DNA from: Chloroflexota bacterium | GTDB taxonomy: Bacteria; Chloroflexota; Limnocylindria; Limnocylindrales; CSP1-4 | Direction: 5' to 3' | NCBI GenBank assembly: GCA_013696275.1 | Contig: JACCYW010000070.1 | Location: 1 to 15,638, forward strand | Length of the DNA: 15,638 nt | In this document: one piece after another, positions 1-7,064 of the stretch | Position numbering within the stretch: the stretch's first letter is position 1 | How the letters are laid out: every line of letters begins with the position of its first letter | The notes under the pieces: generated by a model | What the model saw: the letters and a program-made list of their open reading frames with translations, nothing else | Databases searched by the model: none | What the model was told of the DNA's origin: nothing | Position numbers and translations under genes: made by a program

Positions 1-1
1 G

Positions 2-391
2 GCGCGGTCCGCTATCGAAGGCATCGCGTGTCGCGTGAGATCGGTGATGGAAGCGACAGAGGAAGCTGGGCTGACCATCGCGGACGTGCGGGCGACCGGC
101 GGCCTGGCGGCCTCGAGTCTGTGGCCACGCGTGTTGGCCGGCGTGACCGGCCGGGAGATAAGCGTTCCCCGACAGGTCGAGGGCTCGACCCTCGGCGCGC
201 TCATCCTGGGCGGCGTAGCACTGGGTCTGTTGCCCGATCTGGGGTCAGCCGACACCATCGTCCGGATGGGTCCCTCGATCCCCCCCGATCCGGCCGACCG
301 GTCCGTATATGACGCTACCTACGCGCTCTATTCGCGGCTATACCGTGGACTGGCCCGCGAGGCCGCGGCGCTGGCCACCTTGCGCCGATAG
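2..391 (+). CDS. FGGY-family carbohydrate kinase, C-terminal part (5' end outside window)
   Basis: The reading frame is open from base 2 to the TAG at 389-391 and enters the window already coding, so only about the last 129 residues are visible. They match the end of the second actin-like domain of FGGY sugar kinases (xylulokinase, gluconokinase, glycerol kinase relatives): the GGLAASSLW segment corresponds to the family's nucleotide-contacting GGG(A/G)xSxxW motif. It is followed by a glycine-rich helix (STLGALILGGVALGLL) like the usual xLGAAxLAxxAxG, and a terminal YxxxYxxYxxLYxxL helix. These enzymes phosphorylate a sugar or polyol with ATP in the cytoplasm. The substrate-determining N-terminal half is missing, so no specific name is given. 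The 3' end overlaps the convergent aminotransferase gene by 54 bp. A kinase fits the sugar-catabolic flavour of the region, but it is not contiguous with the later operons. Confidence 0.85.
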   Translation, partial: ARSAIEGIACRVRSVMEATEEAGLTIADVRATGGLAASSLWPRVLAGVTGREISVPRQVEGSTLGALILGGVALGLLPDLGSADTIVRMGPSIPPDPADRSVYDATYALYSRLYRGLAREAAALATLRR

Positions 392-1672
392 CTCGGCCAG
401 GGCATCGATGAGGCGATCGATCTCTTGCGCCGTCGAGTAGTGCACCAGGCCGACGCGGACCATGCCGCCCGACTCGGCCAGTCCCAGAGCGCGTATCAGC
501 TCGTAGGCGTAGTAGTCGCCGTGCCAGACATTGATGGCCCGCTCACCAAGGAACGCAGCGATGTGCCGGGGATGGTGTCCGGCCAGGGTGAAGCCAACGG
601 TCGGGCAGCGCTCCTCCAGTCGAGCGGCGTCGGTGATGCCGCGGACCTGCGCGCCGACCGACGCCAGCCCATCCAGTAGTCGCGCAAGTAGTCCACGCTC
701 GTACGTGCGCGACGCTGACATCGCGGCGCGAAGCCGCGCCGGTCGGCCAGCGGCATCGCCCGGAGCGTCCTCATCGACCTGGGCGTCGCTCTGGGAGCCG
801 AGCCACTCCAGGTATCGGAAGGTGCCCAGCAGACCTGCCAGCAGCTCGTGCGCCTGAGTGCCCGTCTCCCAACGGCCGGGCGGCTCCTCGGGCGCTGGGC
901 GCACCTTGAGCGCGGGCAGCGAACGCAGCAGGTCCGGGCGTGCCCACAGCACGCCGAGATGCGGCCCGAACCACTTGTACGCCGAACACACCAGGAAGTC
1001 GGCTCCCAGGGCTTTCACATCGATGGGCATGTGAGGAGCGGCATGCACGGCGTCCACCCAGAGCAGCCCGCCAGCCGCGTGGACCAGGCGCGCTATCGCG
1101 CGCACCGGCGGGATGGTGCCGACCGCGTTGGAAGCAAGGCTGACCGCGACCAGTCGGGTGCCCGCCGAGAGGCTCGCTTCGAGCTCCGCCATATCCAGCG
1201 TGCAGTCGGTCGGGTCGATACCGACCCAGCGGACCGTCGCACCGCGCTCCTCCGCCAACGCCAGCCAGGGCGCCACATTGGCATCGTGGTCGAGTCGGGT
1301 CACGACCACTTCGTCGCCCGGACCGAGCGTTCGGCCGATGGCCCGACCAACGGCATAGGTGAGCGTGGTCATGTTCGGTCCGAAGACGATCTCCTCGCCG
1401 CTGCCGGCAGCCAGGAAGTCGGCTGCCGCCTGGTGCGCTTCGGTCACCAGCGCGTCGGACTCCTGGCTGGTCAGAAAGGCGCCATGGAGGTTGGCGTTGC
1501 TCTGGCTGAGATAGGCCGTGATGGCTTCGATGCACTCCGTGGGCACCTGCGTCCCGGCCGGACCGTCGAGGAACGCGACCGGCCGGCCGCCGATGCGCCG
1601 CTGCAGGGCAGGGAAGTGTCGCCGCACACTTTCGACATCGAATCTGGCGGGCGCCACCAGGCCAGTCGTCAC
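338..1672 (-). CDS. class-V aminotransferase, cysteine-desulfurase-like (VC1184-type family)
   Basis: A 444-residue fold-type I PLP enzyme. Visible landmarks are the N-terminal FLDGPAGTQVP segment (family FLDxAAxxxxP), NMTTLTYAVGRAIG around residues 100-113, H129 in RLDHD (PLP-stacking histidine), N182 in LASNAVGT, D207 and H210 in WVDAVH, and the Schiff-base lysine K233 in CSAYKWFGPHLG. The AYKWFGPH context resembles the SufS-like subfamily usually annotated 'cysteine desulfurase family protein, VC1184 family' rather than housekeeping IscS/SufS. The start is a GTG at 1672-1670 without a convincing Shine-Dalgarno sequence, so the exact N-terminus is uncertain. No suf, isc or thiamine genes are nearby, so Fe-S supply is not supported by context. 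The gene stands alone on this strand. It is divergent from the class-III aminotransferase and convergent with the kinase. A C-S lyase or an amino-acid/amino-sugar transaminase is equally possible. Confidence 0.85.
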   Translation of the reverse strand: MTTGLVAPARFDVESVRRHFPALQRRIGGRPVAFLDGPAGTQVPTECIEAITAYLSQSNANLHGAFLTSQESDALVTEAHQAAADFLAAGSGEEIVFGPNMTTLTYAVGRAIGRTLGPGDEVVVTRLDHDANVAPWLALAEERGATVRWVGIDPTDCTLDMAELEASLSAGTRLVAVSLASNAVGTIPPVRAIARLVHAAGGLLWVDAVHAAPHMPIDVKALGADFLVCSAYKWFGPHLGVLWARPDLLRSLPALKVRPAPEEPPGRWETGTQAHELLAGLLGTFRYLEWLGSQSDAQVDEDAPGDAAGRPARLRAAMSASRTYERGLLARLLDGLASVGAQVRGITDAARLEERCPTVGFTLAGHHPRHIAAFLGERAINVWHGDYYAYELIRALGLAESGGMVRVGLVHYSTAQEIDRLIDALAELSAQGGQRRGLAGQSTV

Positions 1673-1797
1673 AGACCCAGTCTAGGGCAGCGGCGGGCCG
1701 CACCATCGCTCGATGACATCGCCTACAATGCGACCGTCGATGCGCGATCCGTTGGGGACGGGCGGCCGCCGCGCGATAATCGCACGGGGAGAGATGA
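1673..1797. promoter_or_regulatory. divergent intergenic region between two aminotransferase genes
   Basis: This 125-bp gap separates two divergently transcribed PLP-enzyme genes and should hold promoters for both. It is less GC-rich than its flanks in places. A TACAAT sequence at 1724-1729 resembles a sigma-70 -10 box reading rightward, but no acceptable -35 hexamer lies 16-18 bp upstream, so it is not called as a promoter. GGGGAGAG at 1787-1794 is the ribosome site for the rightward gene. No operator-like palindrome matching the two LacI-type sites elsewhere was seen. Confidence 0.4.
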
Positions 1798-3141
1798 ATG
1801 ACCACGGAGACCGTGGCAGATGCGCCGCCGGCTCGATCGCGTCAAATGGAGATGTACGGGCGCGCCAAGCAGCGCCTGCCGGGCGGGACCGACTCCAACT
1901 TCCGGGCCTGGGGAGAGGACACCATCTACGTCGACCGCGGCCTGGGTGGCCTGGTCTGGGACCTGGACGGGAACGAGTTCGTCGACCTGCGGATGGGTTA
2001 CGGGCCGGTCATCCTGGGCCACGGCGACGCACGCGTGGATGACCACGTGGCGGACCGGATGCGCCGCGGGGTCAGCTTCTCGCTGACCAGCGAGGACGAG
2101 GTCACCGCGGTCGAGCTGATCTGTGAGCTGACCTTCTGCGATATGGCCAGGCTGACGGTGTCGGGCACGGAAGCGACGATGCACGCGATGCGCCTGGCCC
2201 GCGGGTTCACCGGGCGGGACAAGGTGGTCAAGTTCGAGGGCCAGTACCACGGTGTCCATGACTACGCCCTCATCAGCGTCCTGCCGACCGACGTGACCGA
2301 GCTGGGCGACCGCGATGACCCAGTCCGCCTGGCCTGGGGCCGGGGCATCCCACGCGCCATCACCGAGACGGTCATCCCCTGCCCGTTCAATGACCTGGAC
2401 ACCCTGCGCCGCATCTTCGAGCGAGAAGGGGAGGAGATAGCGGCCGTCATCATCGAGCCGCTGCTGGGCAATGCCCAGGGCATCCTGCCGCGCGAGGGCT
2501 TCCTGGATGGTGTCCGACGGATGACCCAGGAGTTCGGGGCGCTGCTGATCTTCGACGAGGTCAAGACCGGTTTCCGACTCGCCCGTGGTGGCGCCGCGGA
2601 GCTCTTCGGCATAACGCCCGATCTGGCTACCTACGCCAAGGCCATGGGCAACGGCTACCCGGCAGCAGCATTCGGCGGCCGGGCCGACGTGATGAACCTG
2701 CTGCCCGAGCATGTCAGCCATGGCGGCACGTACGCCGGCAACAGGGTGGCGGCGGCGGCCGCCACCAAGGTCCTCTCCATCATCCGCGACACGGATGTCC
2801 TGGAGTCGCTGAGTCGGACCGGACGGCGCATCCAGGACGGCCTGGCGCCGGTGGTCGAGCGGCACGGCTTGCCGTATGTCTTCACCGGTCACCCGGCCAT
2901 GTTCGGCATCATGTTCGCCGAGCAGCTGCCGGCGGACTACCGGGGCTGGGCCGAGACCGACCACGATCTGTATGACGCTGTGGCAGTGGGCATGATGTCG
3001 CGCGGTGCGATGCCCGAGCCGGACTCCCGTGAGCCCTGGTTCATGTGCGAGGCTCACGCCGAGGGAGACCTGGTCGATCGAGCCATCTCAGCCTTCGAGG
3101 GTGCACTGGCCGATGCCCTGGAGGCTAGCGCCCGCTCATAG
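1798..3141 (+). CDS. class-III aminotransferase, glutamate-1-semialdehyde aminomutase-like
   Basis: A 447-residue PLP enzyme of the omega-transaminase/HemL group. Seen are LPGGTDSNFRAW near residues 27-38 (the HemL-type PGGVxSxxRA), WDLDGNEFVDLRMGYGPVILGH at 54-75, the phosphate-binding SGTEATMHAMRLAR at 122-135, YHGVHD at 150-155, D253 in IFDEVKTGFR (contacts the pyridine nitrogen) and the Schiff-base lysine K281 in TYAKAMGNGYP. The ATG at 1798 has GGGGAGA just upstream. True HemL converts glutamate-1-semialdehyde to 5-aminolevulinate. However, no haem genes accompany this copy, and the post-lysine GNGYP replaces the GGGxP typical of HemL, so it is more likely a paralogue acting on an amine, amino acid or amino sugar. 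Its stop overlaps the stop of the convergent PPOX gene by 6 bp. Confidence 0.87.
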   Translation: MTTETVADAPPARSRQMEMYGRAKQRLPGGTDSNFRAWGEDTIYVDRGLGGLVWDLDGNEFVDLRMGYGPVILGHGDARVDDHVADRMRRGVSFSLTSEDEVTAVELICELTFCDMARLTVSGTEATMHAMRLARGFTGRDKVVKFEGQYHGVHDYALISVLPTDVTELGDRDDPVRLAWGRGIPRAITETVIPCPFNDLDTLRRIFEREGEEIAAVIIEPLLGNAQGILPREGFLDGVRRMTQEFGALLIFDEVKTGFRLARGGAAELFGITPDLATYAKAMGNGYPAAAFGGRADVMNLLPEHVSHGGTYAGNRVAAAAATKVLSIIRDTDVLESLSRTGRRIQDGLAPVVERHGLPYVFTGHPAMFGIMFAEQLPADYRGWAETDHDLYDAVAVGMMSRGAMPEPDSREPWFMCEAHAEGDLVDRAISAFEGALADALEASARS

Positions 3142-3528
3142 CCGTCGAAGGTGGGACAGGACGGCGGTGACGGACATGACGAGACTGACGCGCTGGCCGC
3201 GCTGGCCCGAGAAGTCGTAGTCGTCGCCATAGGCATCCCGCAATCGGACGATGTCGGTCAGGTCCGGGTCAGCGCGCATGCGCACCAGGCCCTTCAGGGT
3301 GACGTATCGATAGCCGTCGCTGAAACACAGGCTGGCGCGCGGATCACGCCGCAAGTGACGCGCCTTCGCCCGGTCATGGCGCGTGTTCATGAGCACCGAG
3401 CCGTCGGGCTCGAGTAGCGCCCACATGACCGACAGGCTGGGCGACCCGTCGGAGGCGATCGTGGCGAGGACCCCGAAGCGGACCTCCGCCGTCAGCCACA
3501 CCCTTTGTTCGGCCGTCAGTGGTGACAC
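3136..3528 (-). CDS. PPOX-class split-barrel protein, probably F420- or flavin-dependent
   Basis: A 130-residue protein with the length and layout of the Rv1155-type pyridoxamine-phosphate-oxidase-like split barrel. It has an N-terminal helix, then FGVLATIASDGSPSLSVMWALLEPDG (strand-turn-strand), then LMNTRHDRAKARHLRRDPRASLCF, where the basic cluster normally contacts cofactor phosphate, then YVTLKGLVRM. Family members bind FMN or F420 and reduce or oxidise small molecules; some are haem or biliverdin binding. Which cofactor applies here cannot be read directly. The F420 reading is favoured by the LLM-class enzyme in the neighbouring operon. The start is GTG at 3528-3526, which shares its G with the TAG stop of the upstream small-subunit gene (TAGTG, 1-nt overlap), implying translational coupling. 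It is the last gene of the five-gene minus-strand run and converges with the class-III aminotransferase. Confidence 0.8.
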   Translation of the reverse strand: MSPLTAEQRVWLTAEVRFGVLATIASDGSPSLSVMWALLEPDGSVLMNTRHDRAKARHLRRDPRASLCFSDGYRYVTLKGLVRMRADPDLTDIVRLRDAYGDDYDFSGQRGQRVSLVMSVTAVLSHLRRL

Positions 3529-4007
3529 TAAGAGCGGTGGATCGGTCCCCGCTCGATGACCGGGCGCAGGAGCGCCTCATCCTCGCGGTCCATGGATGGG
3601 TCCGGGATGGCGATGGCCTGCTGGCCGGGATAGCCGATCCTGGCGCGGATGTCCGGGTCGAGGTAGTAGGCGCCCGGCACGACCGTCGACAGGATGGCCA
3701 TCGCAGCGCCGTCCGGGGCCCCTTGGTAGAGACGGATGGCTTCGGCCGGATCGACCCCGGCGGCAGCGTCGAGGAGGGACCGCAGACCATCGGCCAGGTC
3801 GGGCCGCGAAGCCAGTAGCTCGTCCAAGCCCCTGCCTGCGACGCCCGCCTGACTGGCCGCCGGCATGTCGTCCTCGGCTGGGATGAGCTGGTCGGCCAGT
3901 CCTGCCAACGTCCTTCGCTGTGCCTCGCTGACGAGTGCAGCGCCCCCGCCGCCGGCCGGGCCAGGGGATCCGGCGCGTCCCGGGCCGATATCGCGGGCGG
4001 CGCTCAT
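3528..4007 (-). CDS. gluconate 2-dehydrogenase subunit 3-like small subunit
   Basis: A 159-residue protein starting at ATG 4007-4005, which overlaps the GMC gene's TGA by 4 nt (ATGA). An in-frame upstream extension to 4112 lies entirely inside the GMC gene and was rejected. After a Gly/Pro/Ala-rich N-terminus of about 25 residues comes the family signature LAGLADQLIPAEDDMPAAS, with AGVAGRGLDELL next and then PGAYYLDPDIRARIGYPGQ, typical of the small subunit that pairs with GMC flavoproteins (gluconate 2-dehydrogenase, fructose dehydrogenase, glucoside 3-dehydrogenase). Its usual role is to stabilise the FAD subunit and often to carry it through the Tat system. Here no twin-arginine motif or hydrophobic signal is visible, which is unusual. 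It is placed directly after its expected partner. Confidence 0.8.
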   Translation of the reverse strand: MSAARDIGPGRAGSPGPAGGGGAALVSEAQRRTLAGLADQLIPAEDDMPAASQAGVAGRGLDELLASRPDLADGLRSLLDAAAGVDPAEAIRLYQGAPDGAAMAILSTVVPGAYYLDPDIRARIGYPGQQAIAIPDPSMDREDEALLRPVIERGPIHRS

Positions 4008-5635
4008 CGGGCTACCGGTTGGTGGCGACGGTCCTCGATGAGTCGGTCGACCATGCGCAGGGCGAGGGCCGCGATGGTCGCCGTCGGGTTCATGCCCGCC
4101 GAGGTCGGCCACACGCTGCCATCGATGATGTAGAGGTTGGCGATGTCATGGCTACGGCCGAAACCATCGACGACCGAGGTGGCCGGGTCTTCGCCCATCT
4201 TCGCCGTCCCCAGCAGATGCCAGCCGGTGGCTCGGATGAGTGGCGCTATGACGGTGTCATAGGCGCCGGCTGCCTCGAGCGACTCGCGTGCTCGCTCCTG
4301 ATGGAAGTCAAGCAGCCGGCGCGAGTTGGTCGACAGTCGATAGACGATCTTGGGCGCGGCGATACCGTCCGAATCGGTCAAGGACGGATCGAGCACGACC
4401 TGGTTCGCTTCCTCAGGCAGATCCTCGGCGATGATGCCCCACATGGCCGACCGGCCCAGTCGCCGGGCGACGGTATCGTGGTAGCCCGCTCCCCACACCG
4501 GCTCGTAACCCCAGGGGTAGGCGCGCGTCATGGAGACCGGTCCGCCGGTCGGCTGCAGACCCCATTTGGCGCCGCGCACGAAGCCCCGGCGAGCATCCGA
4601 CTCGTAGAACTCCAGGGAGTGGATGTGCTGGCCCCATGGTCCCTGCCAGCTACCGAGCGGCTCGTCGAACAGACCGACCACGGTCGCGAAGGGGTGCATC
4701 ATGAGGCGCTTGCCGACCAGCCCGGACGAATTGGCCAGCCCGTCCCGGTGGCTGTCAGTGGCGGACAGCAGCAGCAGTCGGGGCGTGCCGATGCCGTTGG
4801 CCCCCAGCAGCGTCACCCGGGCTGGCTGGAAGTGCTCGACGCCCTCGCGGTCGACGTATTCGGCGCCCGAGACCAGACCGCCGCCATCGACCACGATGCG
4901 CCGGACACGGGCGCCCAGCTCGAGCCGGACCCCGGCCTCGAGCGCATCGGGCCAGTGCGTCTTGTCGAAGGTGCCCTTGGCGCCATCCACGCAGCCCCAC
5001 AGGCAGGTCGCCCGTTGGACACACGCGCGCAGCCGACGATAAGGCCTAGTCGCGATGGCATTGGGCCCCGGCCACCAGTGCCAGCCCAGCTGGTTGTGGG
5101 CGCGGGCCACGCGCCGGCCCATGGCGCCGAGCGGCATCGGAGGCAGCGGCAGATCGTCGCCAGGCACCTGAGGGAAGGCGGTATCACCGCCCAGCCCCGA
5201 GACGCCCACATCGCGCTCCACGCGCTGATAGAAGGGCAGCAGATCCCGGTAGGTCAGGGGCCAGTCATCGGCGATGCCATCCAGGGTGCGGACCCGGAAG
5301 TCGGAAGGCACGTTGCGCTGCCAGTGAGCGGCATAGATGACCGTCCCGCCGCCGACGCCGTTGTACATGAGGGCGGTGATGTCGGATTCGGATTCGTCGA
5401 TGGGGTAGTCGGCAGGGGCGCGCCGGACGTTCGGATCCCAGCTCCAGTCGCGGCCGGCAGTGACCTCGAAGTCGGGTCGGTCGCCGCGTGCCCGTGAATA
5501 GTCGGCCCAATCGCCCTGTTCCAGGCAGACCACGCTGAAGCCGGCCTCGCCGAGGCGCTTGGCGGCGACGGCGCCCGACGCTCCGGCACCGATGATGAGG
5601 ACGTCAGGAACGTCGTTGCCCGGTGAGCCCGACAC
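4004..5635 (-). CDS. GMC-family FAD oxidoreductase, probable sugar/alcohol dehydrogenase large subunit
   Basis: A 543-residue flavoprotein. The N-terminal dinucleotide fold is DVLIIGAGASGAVAAKRL (residues 11-28). YNGVGGGTVIYAAHWQR follows near 91-107, then a cysteine-rich stretch with C205, C211 and C215 just before GAKGTFDKTHWP. The C-terminal GMC domain carries GWHLLGTAKMG with the catalytic-position histidine H473 and SAGMNPTATIAALALRMVD with N516. The layout matches gluconate 2-dehydrogenase alpha, glucoside 3-dehydrogenase and related enzymes that oxidise a sugar or alcohol and pass electrons to an acceptor. The GTG at 5635 is chosen because AGGAGG lies 5 nt upstream; the longer open frame to 5935 is the shadow of the neighbouring flavoprotein gene. 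No signal peptide is visible. The next gene is its likely small subunit (4-nt overlap), and the upstream flavoprotein gene ends 13 bp before. The substrate is not determinable from sequence. Confidence 0.88.
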   Translation of the reverse strand: MSGSPGNDVPDVLIIGAGASGAVAAKRLGEAGFSVVCLEQGDWADYSRARGDRPDFEVTAGRDWSWDPNVRRAPADYPIDESESDITALMYNGVGGGTVIYAAHWQRNVPSDFRVRTLDGIADDWPLTYRDLLPFYQRVERDVGVSGLGGDTAFPQVPGDDLPLPPMPLGAMGRRVARAHNQLGWHWWPGPNAIATRPYRRLRACVQRATCLWGCVDGAKGTFDKTHWPDALEAGVRLELGARVRRIVVDGGGLVSGAEYVDREGVEHFQPARVTLLGANGIGTPRLLLLSATDSHRDGLANSSGLVGKRLMMHPFATVVGLFDEPLGSWQGPWGQHIHSLEFYESDARRGFVRGAKWGLQPTGGPVSMTRAYPWGYEPVWGAGYHDTVARRLGRSAMWGIIAEDLPEEANQVVLDPSLTDSDGIAAPKIVYRLSTNSRRLLDFHQERARESLEAAGAYDTVIAPLIRATGWHLLGTAKMGEDPATSVVDGFGRSHDIANLYIIDGSVWPTSAGMNPTATIAALALRMVDRLIEDRRHQPVAR

Positions 5636-5640
5636 GTGTA

Positions 5641-5646
5641 CCTCCT
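5641..5646 (-). promoter_or_regulatory. Shine-Dalgarno site fixing the GTG start of the GMC oxidoreductase
   Basis: On the minus strand this reads AGGAGG, then TACAC, then GTG at 5635. The perfect anti-16S match at 5-nt spacing selects the GTG over earlier in-frame codons, and the encoded protein then begins 10 residues before the FAD-binding fold, as expected for cytoplasmic GMC enzymes. Confidence 0.75.
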
Positions 5647-5648
5647 GG

Positions 5649-7025
5649 CTATCGCAGACCGACCGGGGACTGGCGCAGCGCCAACGCGGCATGCGCGGCC
5701 CGCCGACCGAACACGAGTCCGAGAGCCAGCCCACCGCCGTAGCCGACGTGGTACACGCCGCCCGCATCAGCTCCCGCCGCGTAGAGGCCAGCCACCGGCC
5801 GGCCGTCGTGATCCAGGGCCTGGCCCTGATCATCGGTCCGGATGCCGCCAAGCGTGAAGGTGATGGCCGGTTGGACCTCCAGGGCGTGGAAGGGTGGGCT
5901 GGCGAGCGTCGCCGCTTGTCGGGGCATCGGCGCATCCACGCTTACCTCCTCCCCGCGCGCGGCGCGGGCGTGACCGTCCAGTGTCCGGCGCAGGTCCGCC
6001 GCGGGCACGCCCCACTCGGCCACGGCGGCGATGAGCGACTCGAGGTCAGGGCGAACAGCGTAGCGGGCACCAGCCCGGGCGGCTTCGGCGAAGCGATCCA
6101 CGACCTCTCCCCGCGGATAGGGCGCGGTGACCACATATCGCTGGCGCATGGCGTCGTCGGCCAGCAGCACCGCACGTTGACCGGGTAGCGCCAGGAGGGC
6201 CTGGTTGGCGTACTCATCGCCGCGCGATTCGTCGATGAAGCGGCGCCCGTTCCGGTCGACCAGCACCAAGTAGATGCTGTGGTACTGGGTCAGCGGCAGG
6301 AAGTGGCGCTCCCCGAAGTCATCGATGGGGCTGGGCATCAGGTGCCCGTAGAAGCCGCTCAGCGATCGGCTGGCGCTGGCGCCAGCATCGCGCGCCATGC
6401 GGAAGCCGTCGCCGACCGAGCCGGGATTGGAACGCACCAGCATGCGGTCAGCGTGCGGACCGATGAAAGCCGCCACCAGGGCAGGATCACCCTGGAAGCC
6501 GCCGGTCGCCAGCAGCACCGCAGTCGCGTCCACTTCCAGGCTGCCATCGGGTCCCTGGGTCGCCACGCCGCGGATGCGGCCGGCTTCATCGCGCAGGAGC
6601 CGCTTGACGGCGGTATCCCGGACGATCCAACCGCCGCGACCCTCGAGGATCCGGACACACCGGCTGAAGAGGCCACCGACGTCGATCTGCCAGCCTCTTC
6701 CGAACCCGAAGTAGGGTCCGTCGATGGGCCCGAACATCTCGGTACCTGTCGCTCGCACCCACTCGACCGCGGCGCTGAAGTCGCTGGTCAGGGCACGACC
6801 CAGGGCGGCATCGGCATCGGGCATCCGCTGCTGCAACTCCGTGAAGTCGCGCGCCGTCCAGAGCATGCCCGCCGACAGGACGGCCGACCCACCGACCTCC
6901 GGCAGCTTCTCGACCACGCCTACGCGCGCGCCGGCCTCGGCGGCGGCCGCTGCGGCACACAGGCCAGCCATGCCCGCGCCGGCCACCAACAGGTCGACCT
7001 TCAGACGCTCGGCGGTGAGCGTCAT
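5649..7025 (-). CDS. FAD_binding_2 flavoprotein (fumarate reductase/ketosteroid dehydrogenase superfamily)
   Basis: A 458-residue flavoprotein. The N-terminus has the dinucleotide-binding motif LLVAGAGMAGLCAAAAAAEAG (G16, G18, G21) followed by VVEKLPEVGGSAVLSAG (E39, ribose-binding acid). Near the C-terminus GGIRTDDQGQALDHDGRPVAGLYAAG plus GYGGGLALGLVFGRRAAHAAL is the classic FAD-closing segment of the fumarate reductase/3-oxosteroid dehydrogenase/tricarballylate dehydrogenase group. Family members dehydrogenate or reduce a carbon-carbon bond next to an electron-withdrawing group. The HTMGG-type histidine motif of soluble fumarate reductases is replaced by TFTLGG, so fumarate reduction is unlikely. 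No haem or FMN domain and no signal peptide are present. The ATG at 7025 has only a weak GAGAG upstream. The gene sits 39 bp after the aldehyde dehydrogenase and 13 bp before the GMC gene, so cotranscription is likely. Confidence 0.83.
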   Translation of the reverse strand: MTLTAERLKVDLLVAGAGMAGLCAAAAAAEAGARVGVVEKLPEVGGSAVLSAGMLWTARDFTELQQRMPDADAALGRALTSDFSAAVEWVRATGTEMFGPIDGPYFGFGRGWQIDVGGLFSRCVRILEGRGGWIVRDTAVKRLLRDEAGRIRGVATQGPDGSLEVDATAVLLATGGFQGDPALVAAFIGPHADRMLVRSNPGSVGDGFRMARDAGASASRSLSGFYGHLMPSPIDDFGERHFLPLTQYHSIYLVLVDRNGRRFIDESRGDEYANQALLALPGQRAVLLADDAMRQRYVVTAPYPRGEVVDRFAEAARAGARYAVRPDLESLIAAVAEWGVPAADLRRTLDGHARAARGEEVSVDAPMPRQAATLASPPFHALEVQPAITFTLGGIRTDDQGQALDHDGRPVAGLYAAGADAGGVYHVGYGGGLALGLVFGRRAAHAALALRQSPVGLR

Positions 7026-7064
7026 ACGCGTCTCTCGTTATCCGAGCGGACTCGCTGGCGCCAG

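Noticed and set aside
1724..1729. TACAAT as a -10 promoter box for the class-III aminotransferase
   Set aside because: No -35-like hexamer at 16-18 bp upstream (CACCAT region), so one six-base match is not enough.
848..1801. 317-codon plus-strand open frame opposite the class-V aminotransferase
   Set aside because: Antisense shadow that also runs through the intergenic region to the start of the next gene; no domain seen.
1723..3057. 444-codon open frame on the minus strand opposite the class-III aminotransferase
   Set aside because: It is a high-GC antisense shadow with His/Gln/Arg/Gly-rich composition and no recognisable domain; the plus-strand frame has full PLP-enzyme motifs.
1798..3141. 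Naming the class-III aminotransferase hemL
   Set aside because: No haem genes nearby and the post-lysine motif GNGYP differs from typical HemL, so the superfamily name is safer.
3935..5497. 520-codon open frame on the plus strand opposite the GMC gene
   Set aside because: Antisense shadow of a clearly coding gene; Arg/Gly/Pro/His-rich with no family motif and no ribosome site.
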